A DNA stretch of 64,000 nucleotides, from contig CM030362.1 in NCBI GenBank assembly GCA_017893485.1, positions 180,814,175 to 180,878,174 of the forward strand, read 5' to 3'. Positions 36,066-47,570 of this stretch are shown one piece after another (position 1 is the first letter of the stretch; the number at the start of each line of letters is the position of its first letter). The position numbers and the translations under genes were made by a program. A model generated the notes under the pieces. It was not told the DNA's origin. It did not search any database and was given only the letters and a program-made list of their open reading frames with translations. The DNA is from Hemerocallis citrina. Its lineage: Eukaryota; Streptophyta; Magnoliopsida; Asparagales; Asphodelaceae.

Positions 36066-36253
36066 AGTTCCACATGTCAAAAGAATATTGCACCATTCAG
36101 TTCCCTGGAAACCTTTATGCATATTTACTGACTTATGGCATGATTAGGAACATCGATGTAGATGATATTGTGGCCGATGATAACTTAACCGGAGATCATG
36201 GGAATGGCAGTTCAAGGGAGAAAATGGAGCATGGTTACCTCAACATTGATCAA
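36066..36253 (+). pseudogene. Captured exon-like fragment of unknown gene
   Basis: An open stretch of about 62 codons with an AG acceptor (36064-36065) and a GT donor (36254-36255). It contains MSKEYCTIQFPGNLYAYLL and an acidic part (VDDIVADDNLTGDHGNGSS). I do not recognise the family. It may belong with the next piece, but the splice phases do not agree. Confidence 0.35.
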
Positions 36254-36444
36254 GTATTTTTATCAGTCACTGTCAACACAGTCTCCTCCAAGTGCAATTT
36301 CACCAATTTCCTTTTGCATATAGAATTTTAACTGATTTTGAGAACTTTTGGCTTTTACAATAATTCAAATCGTTCTAAGAACCTGGTTTATCGTTGTATC
36401 TGATTTGATTGATCTCTTTTTTTATATTTGATGTATGAATTCAG

Positions 36445-36632
36445 GAAGAAGATCACAAACAGATATTGTGGCCACTGAACCTGTCAGTTCTAATGGAGAT
36501 TGTAGTATAAATAGCAATGTTTCTAAGGGTACCTGCACAGATGTTGATAGTTTAAAAGATGAAGTGCTTTCTGTAAGGAATCCTAGTTTAAAAGATGCAT
36601 TGCTTGAAAAGCCATATATTAGCTCTTCATAA
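36445..36632 (+). pseudogene. Captured terminal-exon-like fragment of unknown gene
   Basis: After an AG acceptor (TTCAG ending 36444) a frame of about 62 codons rich in Ser, Asp and Val runs to TAA at 36630-36632 (ending LLEKPYISSS). It looks like the disordered C-terminus of a protein. No domain recognised. The right-hand subterminal repeats of the CACTA element start about 100 bp downstream. Confidence 0.35.
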
Positions 36633-37273
36633 ATGAAGGCTTCATTTATGATAGAAGTGCCTCAAATATTTCTTGTTATTCTCAGAAACCTGGCTTGTTG
36701 TTGTTCTATTGTTTTTAGGAGGGAAAAAAAAAACCCCCTATGCCGGTGTTTTTATCAAACACGCCGGGATAGATAAATTAATTTAAAAAAGAAATAGCTA
36801 TGATGGCGTTTTACAAACGCCGGTATAGATAATAATTTGTTAAAAAATCAAAATAAAATTAACCTACCATGGCGTTTCCAAAACGCCGGGAAAGCTTAGG
36901 GGATATATTGGCGGCTTACAAAAATGACTGGGTAGGCCCCCAATCTGTCCCGACGCTCGCTATAACGGCGTTCCTAGCGGCGTTCCTAGAAACGCCACTA
37001 CGGTCTATCCTGACGTTTTTAAACGCCGGGATAGCTGCAAAAAACCGCCGTTAAAGGCTTTATGTTTTGTAGTGCCAATAATACAAAACCCTTACCCCTT
37101 CACATTCTTGGTTGGCCAACCTCTTGGTGTGCACACACGTGCACGTGCACTCTACGTGCACACACTTCTCATTCTTTTAATTATTTGTTTATAATCCATT
37201 TGAGTGTGTTTGTTACATGACAAGTGTGTCGGATAAAAAAATGTACATTTAAAGTATAGAATAAAATAATGGG

Positions 37274-37418
37274 CTTCTCTTTTTAATTAATTTATTTTCT
37301 AGTGGGCTTTAAATAGACTTTAGGCCCATGGGTTTTTATTAAAATAGACTTAAAATAGACCTATGGGCCTAAAGTCTATATAAAGCCTACTAGAAAATAA
37401 ATTAATTAAAAAGAGAAG
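37274..37418. repeat. Inverted duplication (about 58-bp arms) in LTR A3
   Basis: The left arm 37274-37331 (CTTCTCTTTTTAATTAATTT to TTTAGGCCCATGG) returns almost perfectly in reverse complement at 37360-37418 (CTATGGGCCTAAAG to AAAAAGAGAAG) with a 28-bp spacer. LTRs A1 and A2 have only the left arm, so it arose locally. The region can extrude as a cruciform. Confidence 0.85.
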
Positions 37419-37879
37419 ACTTTAGGCCCATGGGCTTTAAATAGACTTTAGGCCTATGGATACTAAAATAAATATAATTTTACGTGCAATGCACGTGCAA
37501 AATATTAAAAAATTAAATTAAGAGAAAAACAGTCAAAATATAAAATACGTAGAACAATAATGTTACGGATATTTCACGTAACAGAAAATATACGTAATCG
37601 ACACGTATATTGAAAACACGTGCAATGTACGTAAAAACATAAAGATTAAAATAAATGTTTAAGTTGGCCAAAAATATGATAAATGAGTTTTGAGGAGACG
37701 AAAAATGTATAAATAGTTGAAATACAGAAATACGTAGGAAAATACGTTACGACTATAACTCGTAACAGTACGAAATACACATGTGTAACACACATGAAGC
37801 AAAATTGTCATAACTCATTTTTGCGGGGTGTTACAGTAGGTTGACAAACACTTTGACATTAAATGAGGATTAGTAATAT

Positions 37880-38430
37880 AAATGCCTGCCTAATCTCTAA
37901 ACTCCAGTAGTGGACAAGGAATTGTCAATCCGAAGGCTCGACCTTGGGGGACACGTCCCTTGCATTATCGACCTCGGACCTATTTCTGTAGTAATACTTC
38001 GCCTTTAAATCACTTTTGTGATCTCTCCACATCTTTGAAAGAGATTTTTCCACCCAAGTATCGAGAGAGTCCGAGAAAGAGAAGTATTTCTGGAAAATAT
38101 CACTCGTTACCAAATTTATAATTGAATTGCATAAACTAAGTCTCATTCATTAAGTTTCCTTAACTATAATACCTTGATGGTTGAGTATGCACTTGTCTTT
38201 ATCGTGGTGGGCACATTTGGCCAACTTTCGTAGGACAATGGAATTATGCGAGGATTCCTAGCAATTACCCCAATTTACGTGAATGTACATGCATTGTCAC
38301 CCACAGGCTGTTCGCGATGTTTGCCTCCATGATAACCCTCTCATTATTTTTCAATTTTCATATACCTGCCATCTTTGTCCTTTCTCTTTGCTTTTTTGCA
38401 GTGGGTGTGCTTCCTTCCCCTACCTCCATC
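37880..38430 (-). pseudogene. CACTA transposase-associated ORF remnant (Transposase_24 / Ptta-En-Spm type)
   Basis: On the minus strand, IPLSYESWPNVPTTIKT (about 38180-38240) is followed by KSLSKMWRDHKSDLKAKYYY (about 37980-38060) and then VEPSD*QFLVHYWS (about 37885-37940). The order of a 'YESW' block, 'WRDHKSDLK' and 'DWxFLVxYW' matches the plant En/Spm-associated domain found next to CACTA transposases. The Trp before QFL is a stop, and frames change between blocks, so it is a dead fragment. It may be what remains of an autonomous partner of the CACTA elements here. Confidence 0.6.
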
Positions 38431-38613
38431 TGAATGCCACTACGTTATGGAGGTTGCTCTGACCCTTGCCATTCGTTTACTTCAATTGTGTTGATCCTTT
38501 TTTATCGCCTTGGCATCTTGTACCTGTCAAAAAAAATTAATATCATTTTTTAAGACAAATTAACAGACATTAAGATAAATAACATTAACATCAAAAAATT
38601 ATGTAACTACAAA

Positions 38614-40124
38614 TATTAGGTTTCGAAGGCAATCACAGATTAAATACACATCAGAAAAATTACAAAAATATTGAAACCTAGCCATGGAACCATGCGAAAA
38701 CCATAAATCATGTTAGCAGTTATACCTTAAAGATGGATCTGCTGTCTCCACAGTATGCCGATCACAGCACTGCAATATTACGGTGCCTCTAGGTATCCAC
38801 ACGAACGAAATGAAAAATGGCTCTCCCTCGGACCGCGGTGCTAGCTGCAGGAAGGAGATGTTCCTCCTCACATCTCTCTCTTTCACTATGTGTGACGGCT
38901 ACAGTTTTTATTTCACGTGTCTTTTTCATAGCACATATCATATATATAGGTACAGAAAACCAACCCTAAGAGAGTAATAAGGTTGTTGGGCTCACAATCT
39001 GACCTGTGTCAGATTCGTATGTAGGCTTTTGAACGTTAATCGGCCAATTTAATCTAATTAAATGTTCAACCAATGTTAGGAGTCCAAGTATTACTTGGAT
39101 CCCTTATTAAATTCATCTTATGAATTTAAATCCCAATTTCGATCCATTCTAAGTGTGTGACCCTGTAGGTTCCCATTATGTTGACAGTAATACTAAAATT
39201 ATATTCTAATATTACAAACAGTGAGCGGTATCTAGCAATACATCATTGCTACTCAAGTCACGGGAATGTCAGTGATTTGACATAACCTATCCGTGACCAA
39301 TGTTACCATATAGTTTAGTCCCTTTGTCCGATATCTTAATTGACCACAAGGCATAGAGCATGTCGCCCTTATATAGTTCAATCTTTGGTTTCTTGATGTC
39401 CGAGTAGACTTACTTAAACAAATGAGATCAATATCTCATATTGATTCATTTGAACACGGTCATGCATTTTGCAGTCTCACTCAATCAAGGGGGTCGTAGA
39501 TATCACTCCTGTTATGTAAGATAGACAAATCCTATCTAAGTTACTCACATCCCTCTGTATGATTTGTAGTATATCCATTAGTCGACTTTATAATTACCTC
39601 ATTACAAGCAACGTTTGACGGCATTAAAACATATAAATTCTAATATAGAGAACCTTAGTGACTTCAGGTCAAAGGACTATGTACACCATAGTCACTTTGA
39701 GAACCGCTTATGACACTCACATAACAGTCCATGTAGAGTTCTCATGGTGGGTCAGTCCATTACATTATTATTTTAATACGTACTCATGTGATGACTTGAT
39801 ATCTCATATCCATGACCCGTGAGAATGATCATCAGTCTACGCACACACTAGTCTCTATGTATTATCATTGTCCTAATTCACAATAATAATTGACTAGGGA
39901 CATTTAAGGACAGTGTTCTGATTTCAGCCAATAGGATCTCACAATCAAGTCATGCACTTGATATCCCATGACATTGAACTGACTTTTCTAATGATTTCAT
40001 TATGTTTATTTAATTCACAATAAATAACACAATAAATAAAATGCCTAAATATGAAATAAATGTCATGATACAATGTAAACTAGTAATGTTAATACACAAG
40101 TGGTCTCTAAGGCATACACTAACA
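38614..40124 (-). mobile_element. Solo LTR (1511 bp), probably copia-type
   Basis: Flanked by an exact 5-bp duplication ACAAA (38609-38613 and 40125-40129). On the minus strand it starts TGTTAGTGTATGCCTTAGAG. The other end on the plus strand reads TATTAGGTTTCGAAGG, so the expected terminal CA (minus) is mutated to TA. A truncated relative in the opposite orientation is at 52957-54131. No internal region or ORF. The copia assignment is a guess from overall appearance. Confidence 0.82.
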
Positions 40125-41033
40125 ACAAATGTCACAATTGATGCATATATAAAATTTGGAAGATAAATAGGAAACTCAATATCGATGTGTAGGAAAATGA
40201 TAAATGTCATAATTACTAAACAATTGATGTATATATAACATTAACTTTTAAGACAAATTAACAAAATTTGAGACAAATAATAAATATGAGACATATAACA
40301 TTAAATATGAAAAATCAACAAACTACAAATGTCATAATTGAGGCATATATAAAATTTGGAAGATAATAGCACTCAATTTTAATAATATCACTCAATTTAA
40401 AATTTAAATTTCATAAAATTTGAAGTTACTATCATTTATTGAAGTGACGATCTCATTAAGTTGATTGTCCATGAAATGTCCAATTCGGTGATATGAAAAG
40501 GCCAAGTTTGTAATTTAGATTAAATAGGTGATTATGGTAAATCATAACAATTATCGCATATAACTATATAAAGTATTGTCAAGAAATTACCCACACACAT
40601 GTCAAAAAATATTACTTGTTTCCTCACGCACTCACATACATGTCAAATAATATTATCAAGAAATTATCCAAATTGCGAAAACAATCCTAAGATCAAAAAC
40701 TTTATTAAAAATGAAACAAACTCAAACTCTCCAATTCAACAAATATATGTAACTCCGATCAAACATAAACCCTGAAGATCATACACTACTTCAGAACATT
40801 AAATATTTCTAACATATCATATACAAAATTAACTATATTCATGCAATACTAAAATCTATAACTACGGTCCTAAAACAAATAAACTCTAAAATAATTAACT
40901 ATAAAACAAATAAATCTCAACAAAATTAACTCTAAAACAAATAAATTTCAAAAAAAATTAACTCTATTCATACAACCCTAAATTCAATAATCTATTATTA
41001 GAACCCAAAAATCCAAAATCTATTATTACTGCA
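40125..41033. repeat. AT-rich intergenic DNA with dispersed direct repeats
   Basis: No gene. A block around TGCATATATAAAATTTGGAA recurs about 200 bp apart (40140-40172 and 40341-40370). Phrases such as AAGACAAATTAAC recur on both sides of the solo LTR (38554 and 40252), showing that the solo LTR landed in one AT-rich repeat region. Confidence 0.55.
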
Positions 41034-41663
41034 CTACATTTAAGCTTTTTTAAAATAAATTCCCAACATTTATGTGCATCCTAATTATTAGTGGAAAAAC
41101 ATGTCTAGTACAAGAATAACATTTATATTTTACACAAAGAAATATAATTAACTTTTTCACTTGACAAATGATTAAATCTCTAGAGAATAGTTGATTTTCG
41201 ATACCTCTCACGATATGAACAGAAGTCGTCGAGCGTGGGGGGACGGCGGGGGACCACGGGAGGCGACAGCAGAGTGAGAGAGATGTGAGCGGGAGTGACC
41301 GAGAGAGAGAGAGGGAGCAGGGACGACGACAGCGACGACGAGGGCGGGGATGAGGTGTGGGAGTTTTTAGAGAAGAAAAAGAGAGAGAGTGAGTGAGCAG
41401 GATAAAGTGCGTGGGGACAGCGACGGCGGGCATAGAGACGGAGGGGATGAGCGGCGGGAGAGTGCTTTAGAGAGAGAGGGAAAGTATTGAAAAATAAGAA
41501 ATTGGGGATCGGGTGAAATGTTAGGGTTCAAATTTTTGGGAATTTTATTCCATACCCTACCCCGGCTTTTTACTAATCAACATCGGGGTAGACTACCCCT
41601 TCCCGGCATTTTAAAAAAACACCGGGGTAGGTTACCAAAATTTTCAAACACGTTTTTGGTCCA
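41034..41663. mobile_element. CACTA-like fragment with subterminal repeats (left part)
   Basis: Begins with CACTACATTTAAGC, then a G-rich block (41220-41470) and palindromic repeats such as CTACCCCGGC and CACCGGGGTAGG (41560-41640) that resemble the subterminal repeats of the CACTA element at 31948. It is interrupted at 41663 by solo LTR A', and similar repeats resume at 47571. No far terminus with a matching 3-bp duplication was found. Confidence 0.45.
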
Positions 41664-42993
41664 TGCAATACCCCGCAAAATTGAGTTTTGACAATTTTGC
41701 CCCACGTGTGTTACACACATATATTTTGTACCGTTACGGGTAATACCCGTAATATTATTAATATAAATATTGTACGTGTTTCATATTTGAATTATTTATA
41801 AATACCTTCCGTCCTCTTGAGTTCATTTTTTTGTATTTGAATTTATTTTATTTCTCTTTTTTTAGGCAACTCAAATATTAATCCTAATATTTGTGTTTTT
41901 ACGTGTATTGCACGTACTTTCAATGCACGTGTCGATTACGTATATTTTACCGTTATGTGTAATATCCGTAACATTATTAATATAAGTACTGTACGTATTT
42001 TTGTAATCTGATTGTTTATAAATGTTTTTCGTTCTCTTGAATTTATATTGTATTTGAATATTTATTGATACGTGTGACGCACGTGTTTGTAGTGCACGTG
42101 TTGGTTATATCTTTTTTCAAAATAAAAATTTATGAAGTGTGTATATTTATTTTTATTTGTGCATGAAAAGTTCTATTATGATTAATTTTGGAAATGCTAT
42201 CCGAAATTTCCACTAGTCTTATTTGATCTATATTAATTGGAATAACATATGCTATTTTAATTAAATAAAATTCTAAAATTTTATGTGCATTTTATGTGCA
42301 CACAAAACACATTTAAAGCAGGCATGTGTTTCCCACTCTAACTTGACCGGCCAATTTGATGGAAGAGGGAAAATAAATTTTTGAATGAGTTTAAAAGAAT
42401 AAGTGGGTGGTTAATTAGGAGTAATGGGTAGTTTTGGATTATAGGTTAGTTAATAAAATTACCTCTTAAGTCACTTCTCCTTTATAGTTTTCCCGACCAC
42501 TGTTGTGAAAGGAAAATTTTCATTTTTTTCATTTTAACATCCTCCATCATTCTTTTCCTAATTTTAAAAAGATTTTGGCTATTGTTTTTTGGAGCCCGAT
42601 TTTTGGAAGAGGCTTGGAGAGGGATTTTTCGGAGTTTTGATTGCAAGGGTATACATCAACAAGGTAGGTGTTCTCATTATCTTATAATATTTAGTAGGTT
42701 GTACATGCTTAGCCATAACATATGTAAATGTTAATTAAATTGGTATGTGTAAGTGTAGAAGCTATTCTAGAATTTTATTTGTACATGCTTAATCATGATT
42801 GTATAGTTGATAATCAAATTAATTTGTACATGTGTAGGAGTTTACATAATTTTGTTTGAAGTAATGTACCGATCATTTCATATGATAAAATCATGAAGTC
42901 GATTATATTGGAATGCAAACTTTTGCTCCTCTATCGAGTTATTTTAATTGTTCATATGATGAAAATTATAGGACTAGGAGTAATACATGCGAG

Positions 42994-43148
42994 TCTATAT
43001 AATAAAACACAAAGAAAGCTATCAAGTGGCTCTCCTTCAATCCCTCAAAATTAAAGGTTTAGATCTAACCTCACAAAACACATTTCTCCCACAAAAGTTT
43101 TCCCCCAAAACACAAATTCAAATCCCCACACTCCTTTATTTATTTAAT

Positions 43149-43242
<94 letters not shown>

Positions 43243-43628
43243 CAAAGAAAGCTATCAAGTGGCCCTCCTTCAATCCCCCCAAAGTCAAAGGCTCAGATCT
43301 AACATCACAAAACACATTTTTTTCCCAAAAGTTTTCCCCCAAAACTCAAATTCAAATCCCCAAAACAACTCATTTATTTCTTTAATTATTTCTCTCTCTC
43401 TCTCTCTCTCTCTTTATCTTTCTATATATATATATATAGAAACATGGATTTTTATACCCAGTTTTATAATTATTTTTCACCATATACTAATGGAAACATG
43501 GACTTTTATTTACAACCAATTATTGTCATATCATTCAAATTTCAGCTACATAATTGTTGATTTACTGTTTTTATATGTTGTATCGTTCTGAAGTCGTGCC
43601 GTAGGCACGTAGCCATGGGCAAATCTAG
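42994..43628 (+). mobile_element. Helitron 1 (635 bp)
   Basis: Starts TCTATATAATAAAACAC and ends in CTAG at 43625-43628. A perfect 6-bp hairpin (CGTGCC, GTA, GGCACG) sits about 18 nt before the end, the standard Helitron 3' signature. A second copy of the 5' end lies at about 43232, after a (TC)n(TA)n tract. The base before the 5' TC is G instead of the usual A. No Rep/helicase, so non-autonomous. Confidence 0.72.
43149..43237. repeat. Compound (TC)n(TA)n microsatellite
   Basis: About 50 bp of TC repeats followed by about 37 bp of TA repeats, ending at a partial copy of the Helitron 5' end. Similar TC tracts lie at 43390-43420 and 43799-43872. Confidence 0.9.
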
Positions 43629-43797
43629 TCTATATAATAAAACACAAAGAAAAGCAATCAAGTGACTCTCCTTCAATGGTAAGGAAATCAATGGTCCAGA
43701 TCTAAGCTCTCAAAAGACATTTCCTCTCCCCCCCCCCCCCCCCCCCCCCAACTCAAATTCAAATCCACCCAAAATAACTCCCTTATTTATTTAATTA

Positions 43798-43874
<77 letters not shown>

Positions 43875-45478
43875 ATATATATATAATAAAACATAAAGAA
43901 AAACTATCAAGTGGCTCTCCTTTAATAGTGAGGAAATCAATTGGCCAGATCTAAGCTTCCAAAAAAAATCCCCTTCCCCCCCCCCCCCCCCCAAAACAAC
44001 TCCTTTATTTATTTAATTATTCCCCCCCCCCCCCCCCCCTTCTCTCTCTCTCTTTCTCTCTCTCCTATTTAGATCAGTTTCCTCCCTCTATTCCCCAAAC
44101 CACAGAGCTCCAATTTTTCTCTCTCTCCCCCTAGGGTAAATAAGCCGCTAACTCCAAATTCCTACAACCATTTTCTTAAACATTCACTTCCATTCCATTG
44201 GCGAAGCCTCCATCGTCCTCTCAAGCACGAATGTCAAAGAAAATCCAAATTCAAATCCAGTGTCGAACCCCAATCAAGAGGTCGTCGCCGACTACTGATC
44301 CGCTGCTGATTATGTATTGGTGACTGCCCTCCACCAAATCGAGCACGAATATCAAGTGACTCTATATCGGCAACTCCCCTCCACCGAATCGAGAGCCTCT
44401 ACATGCGATGCGGTGACTTTAATTTCATTTCATTAACCGAATTCTCATTCTAATTTTTAATTTTGTGTGTGCAGGGATTACTCAGTTTTTTTGCTGACTC
44501 GAATTTTGTGTGTGCATGGGATCTAAGTTCAGAGAGGTATGATTGTTTTATTTTTGAGTTTAAAAAACTTTAATTTGGTGACTTTTTTTATGAGTTTTTT
44601 TATTGGTTTTGATTTAAGGTGTACGCAAGTGAGAGATGGGTTATTTAGTGGCCTCAATTTGGACTTCCAAACCATAGCAGGACAGCTAAGCTGATCAGTA
44701 ACCCAAAATAATTTGACAAATATGCAATATTAATTTCTTTACTACAAGAGAATATACTATCGTGAAGTGTTCCCTTCACTGGTTATTATAAACCAAGGAT
44801 AACATAACATATAAGAACTTTTAGGGTATGTTTGGATATATTGGATTGTGATGACTGGAGTTTACCAGTGAATGGTGCAAACTCTTCTCTCAAGAAAGAC
44901 AGCTACAAAAATTTGTTATTGATCCATTTTTTTTATTTTTATAAAGGTGCAATGGGGAGACAAAGTGGAGATAAAAGAAATGATTAGCATGGATTAGAGT
45001 TTTGAGAACTTCATGTATTAAATTTTGGTTAAAATAATAATAAGAGGTATTTCAATTGCAAACTAAGTCTCAGACAAAAAAATATTTAGATTATTGGTAT
45101 TGTAGATACCTTCACACCTGCACTTGAGTTACCACTGTATTTAGACATGCTCATAGTGGTTATGAGATTAGAGTAAGCTTTATAAAACCTATATGACCAT
45201 GTCCTTGCATAACTATTACAAGCATCTAAAAGTGATGCTAAAGTTTAAAAAAAAAAGCTCTATGCAGTGTTTCTAACAAACTATATGCATTCAAGGTAAG
45301 TTCAAGCTAATGATCAAGAAGGCGATGGTTGAGCATAAAGGTAGATATGATGCTTCCTCATATAATATGTTTTCTACTTTAATTAATTTGCTGGACCTCT
45401 AAAACTATTTTATATAATCAAAACAGGTGCACCGTTCCGAATACGTGTTGTAGGCACGTGTCAATAGGCAAACCTAGT
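43629..45478 (+). mobile_element. Helitron 2 (1850 bp), directly abutting Helitron 1
   Basis: Begins TCTATATAATAAAACAC immediately after the CTAG of Helitron 1. It ends CTAG at 45475-45478, followed by T, with a 3' hairpin (ACGTGT, TGTAG, GCACGT) about 18 nt upstream. Another 5'-end copy lies at about 43874 after a (TC)n tract. C-rich runs are at 43727-43749, 43977-43992 and 44023-44039. The 44040-44640 part resembles a captured 5' UTR with a short exon (ATGGGATCTAAGTTC near 44516), but I cannot name a gene. Confidence 0.7.
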
Positions 45479-45675
45479 AGTATGATAAATTTCCACAATA
45501 TGCAAGAGTAGACTTTATGTGTTTGATTTTGTACAAATATACTAATTTGAAGAAAATTATTCTTTGAAATTATGAAATAATGTATAGATGCTGTGATATC
45601 AAAATTTTGAAATCATGAAATAGAGAGTTGCATCAAGAGAGTTAGGATGAGAATATAATCAGAATACGAGGCTTG

Positions 45676-45741
45676 AGAGCCTAGTTTGCGGGTGTGATTT
45701 AGGGTGCTGTGTGCAGTGCTATAGGTTGCGGGTTCGAGTCC
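45676..45741 (+). other. tRNA-like module i in LTR A'
   Basis: An A-box-like GAGCCTAGTTTGCGG (45676-45690) and a consensus B-box GGGTTCGAGTCC (45730-45741), spaced like a tRNA internal promoter and on the strand of the LTR. It corresponds to module i of LTRs B1 and B2. Confidence 0.5.
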
Positions 45742-45839
45742 AGTGAGGCTCTGTTTCCCTTAAAATTTTTAATTTAATCATTAAACAGTAACCAAAGACT
45801 TATACAATATATTTGTGAGATTTTTCACCAACAGTGAGT

Positions 45840-45919
45840 TGGCTCACTGGTTGTTAGGTTGCATCTGAGCGCTGCTGTGCTTGGGTTTGACTCCAGGTAT
45901 AGTGCTTGGGTTCGACTCC
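45840..45919 (+). other. tRNA-like module ii in LTR A'
   Basis: A-box TGGCTCACTGG (45840-45850), B-box-like GGGTTTGACTCC (45883-45894) and a duplicated, better B-box GGGTTCGACTCC (45908-45919) from a 25-bp tandem duplication. It corresponds to module ii of LTRs B1 and B2. Confidence 0.5.
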
Positions 45920-47570
45920 AGGTAGAGTCAACTTATTTGATTTTTATTATTTTTAATAAATTTGCATGTATTTTTAATTGAGAAGGGGTTTAATTTATCC
46001 TAGTATATTGTTGGAACATTTTGAAATAATTTTATATAAATCTAAGATGTATTTTTTAGGTTAAAATTACATTACAAATTAGACGGTATGCCTAATTGAT
46101 TATTTGGATTCGTTTCAAGAAGAATTATTTCATTTTAAAGTGAACAAAATTTGGAGTGATTTGAGAAGATTAAATATAATTTTTGAGAATTTATTTTTGG
46201 TAAATAAATTACGGTATAAACTAAACTACTTTAAGAGAAAACCTTTGACATGGCCCGTTTACTAACAATTTGAACGTTGTTGAATAAAGAGCTACAAATT
46301 TGTTTGATATTTATGAAATAAAAGTATGAACTTGAGAAAATTATACGTATGAAAATTGTAAGGGGTTTTTATATAGTTGAAATGCTTTTGAGATGTGTTA
46401 TAAAGTGATAAGAAGTAATGTATATTGAAATTCACAATTAAAGAGAATGAATAAGAGAATTTAAATGATGTATAATGAATGAGAATTTTTTATGAAGATG
46501 TTAAGTATAACCTAGAGGATCTCTGTGTTGAGATGGATGGATTCTAGGAGCTCAGTGAGGCCCGTAATGTCCAGCAATTATGGTAAATGAAATTTTATGA
46601 AATGGTCAATATGGACCTGAATTTTCGATGAGTGAATTTAAGTCCGACAGGGATAGCTAGCTCTGGGTCATAAAAACTATAATTGAATTAAGGATACTAG
46701 AAAAAAAAAAGATATGATGAAACAATAGCAAACGTGAGTATGAGGGCTCCAGGATGATCCGCGGATTGAGATGATCCCCAGTATTCCGGGACGAGGGATG
46801 AAATAGAACCCCGAATGATCTGCGGAGTGGGATTGATCTCCAGTATTTCGGAACGAGAGTGAGGCTCATGGGATTTGTGCAATGAGGGCTCCAGGATGAT
46901 CTGTAGAGTGATATGATCCCCAGTATTCTGGGATGATGGATAAAATAGGCCACATAATGATCAGTGGAGTGAGATTGATCTCCAGTATTCCAGAGCGAGA
47001 GCCAATACTTGCCAAGTATCTAAATCTCGTAGTAGGCATGGTAATAGGTTGCATAGCGAGGGATTAAACCCTATATTATGGAATACGTTAATGGCTTGTC
47101 CTTGGACCTATGTAGTATGAGACTAATAGAATCCGAACAAGTATACATTAGTATTTCATCGTAAGAATTAAGTGTCTGCATTAGGCATTAGGATCATATT
47201 ATACACCGACATGTTTAGGATAGCCACATTTTCTATTTTCGCATTCAAGTTTGTGATTGTTAAGATAATGAAATTGCTGTATTATAGCATTGCGTCAGTT
47301 GTATGCAACTGACGTGCCCGCAGTTTTCAAGTTGCAGGACTCGGATTAGCGAGCGACGAGAATACGAGTTTGGTGTTGATGACTATTGCAGAATTGAAGA
47401 TGTTTAATGTTAAATTGTATTCTTATATGAAAATTTTTGCTGTGTATTGTAATGAACATTATTGAAATAAAAAAGTTTTAAATTCCTTGTATTTTTGTAC
47501 GAAGTTGACATAAAAGGCCATATTTGTGCTACGAATTACATGTATTTGAAATTCAGGGCGTTACAATCCA

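Larger units (their letters stand above)
31948..37074 (+). mobile_element. CACTA (En/Spm) element carrying captured gene fragments, 5127 bp
   Basis: The termini are CACTACAAA (31948) and TTTGTAGTG (ending 37074), flanked by the 3-bp duplication CCA (31945-31947 and 37075-37077). LTR A2 has the empty site AAAACCATTAATAC. Subterminal repeats built on ATCCCGGCGTTT and AAACGCCGGGATAG crowd both ends (31970-32030 and 36735-37050), as expected for transposase binding sites of CACTA elements. No transposase is present. The interior holds exon-like pieces of host genes: a NEK kinase start, an RRM piece and two unassigned exons. It is therefore a non-autonomous, gene-capturing CACTA. Strand is arbitrary, given as that of the captured exons. 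Confidence 0.93.
29362..37835 (-). mobile_element. LTR A3 (family A) with a CACTA element inserted
   Basis: Starts TGTAACATCCCG and ends GGGGTGTTACA. Without the 5127-bp CACTA element and its 3-bp duplication it is 3344 bp, matching A2 (3340 bp). The distal part has an extra inverted duplication at 37274-37418 not found in A1 or A2. It is the last LTR of the array. Beyond 37835 the sequence is unrelated, and the target duplication of the whole array cannot be tested because the left end is outside the window. Confidence 0.88.
41664..47565 (+). mobile_element. Solo LTR of related family A' with Helitrons inserted
   Basis: A plus-strand LTR that starts TGCAATACCCCGCAAAATTG (counterpart of the complement of the A end) and ends CAGGGCGTTACA. 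The 5-bp duplication is GTCCA/ATCCA (41659-41663 and 47566-47570). Without 2485 bp of Helitron sequence (42994-45478) it is about 3.4 kb, the same size as A and B LTRs. It carries the same conserved hairpin (47294-47313), a repeat block with the CCCCAGTATTCCG core (about 46500-47000) and two tRNA-like modules (45676-45741 and 45840-45919). No internal region, so it is a solo LTR made by LTR-LTR recombination. Confidence 0.85.

Noticed and set aside
45676..45919. Functional nuclear tRNA genes in LTR A'
   Set aside because: A and B boxes are present, but no acceptor stem or full cloverleaf can be formed.
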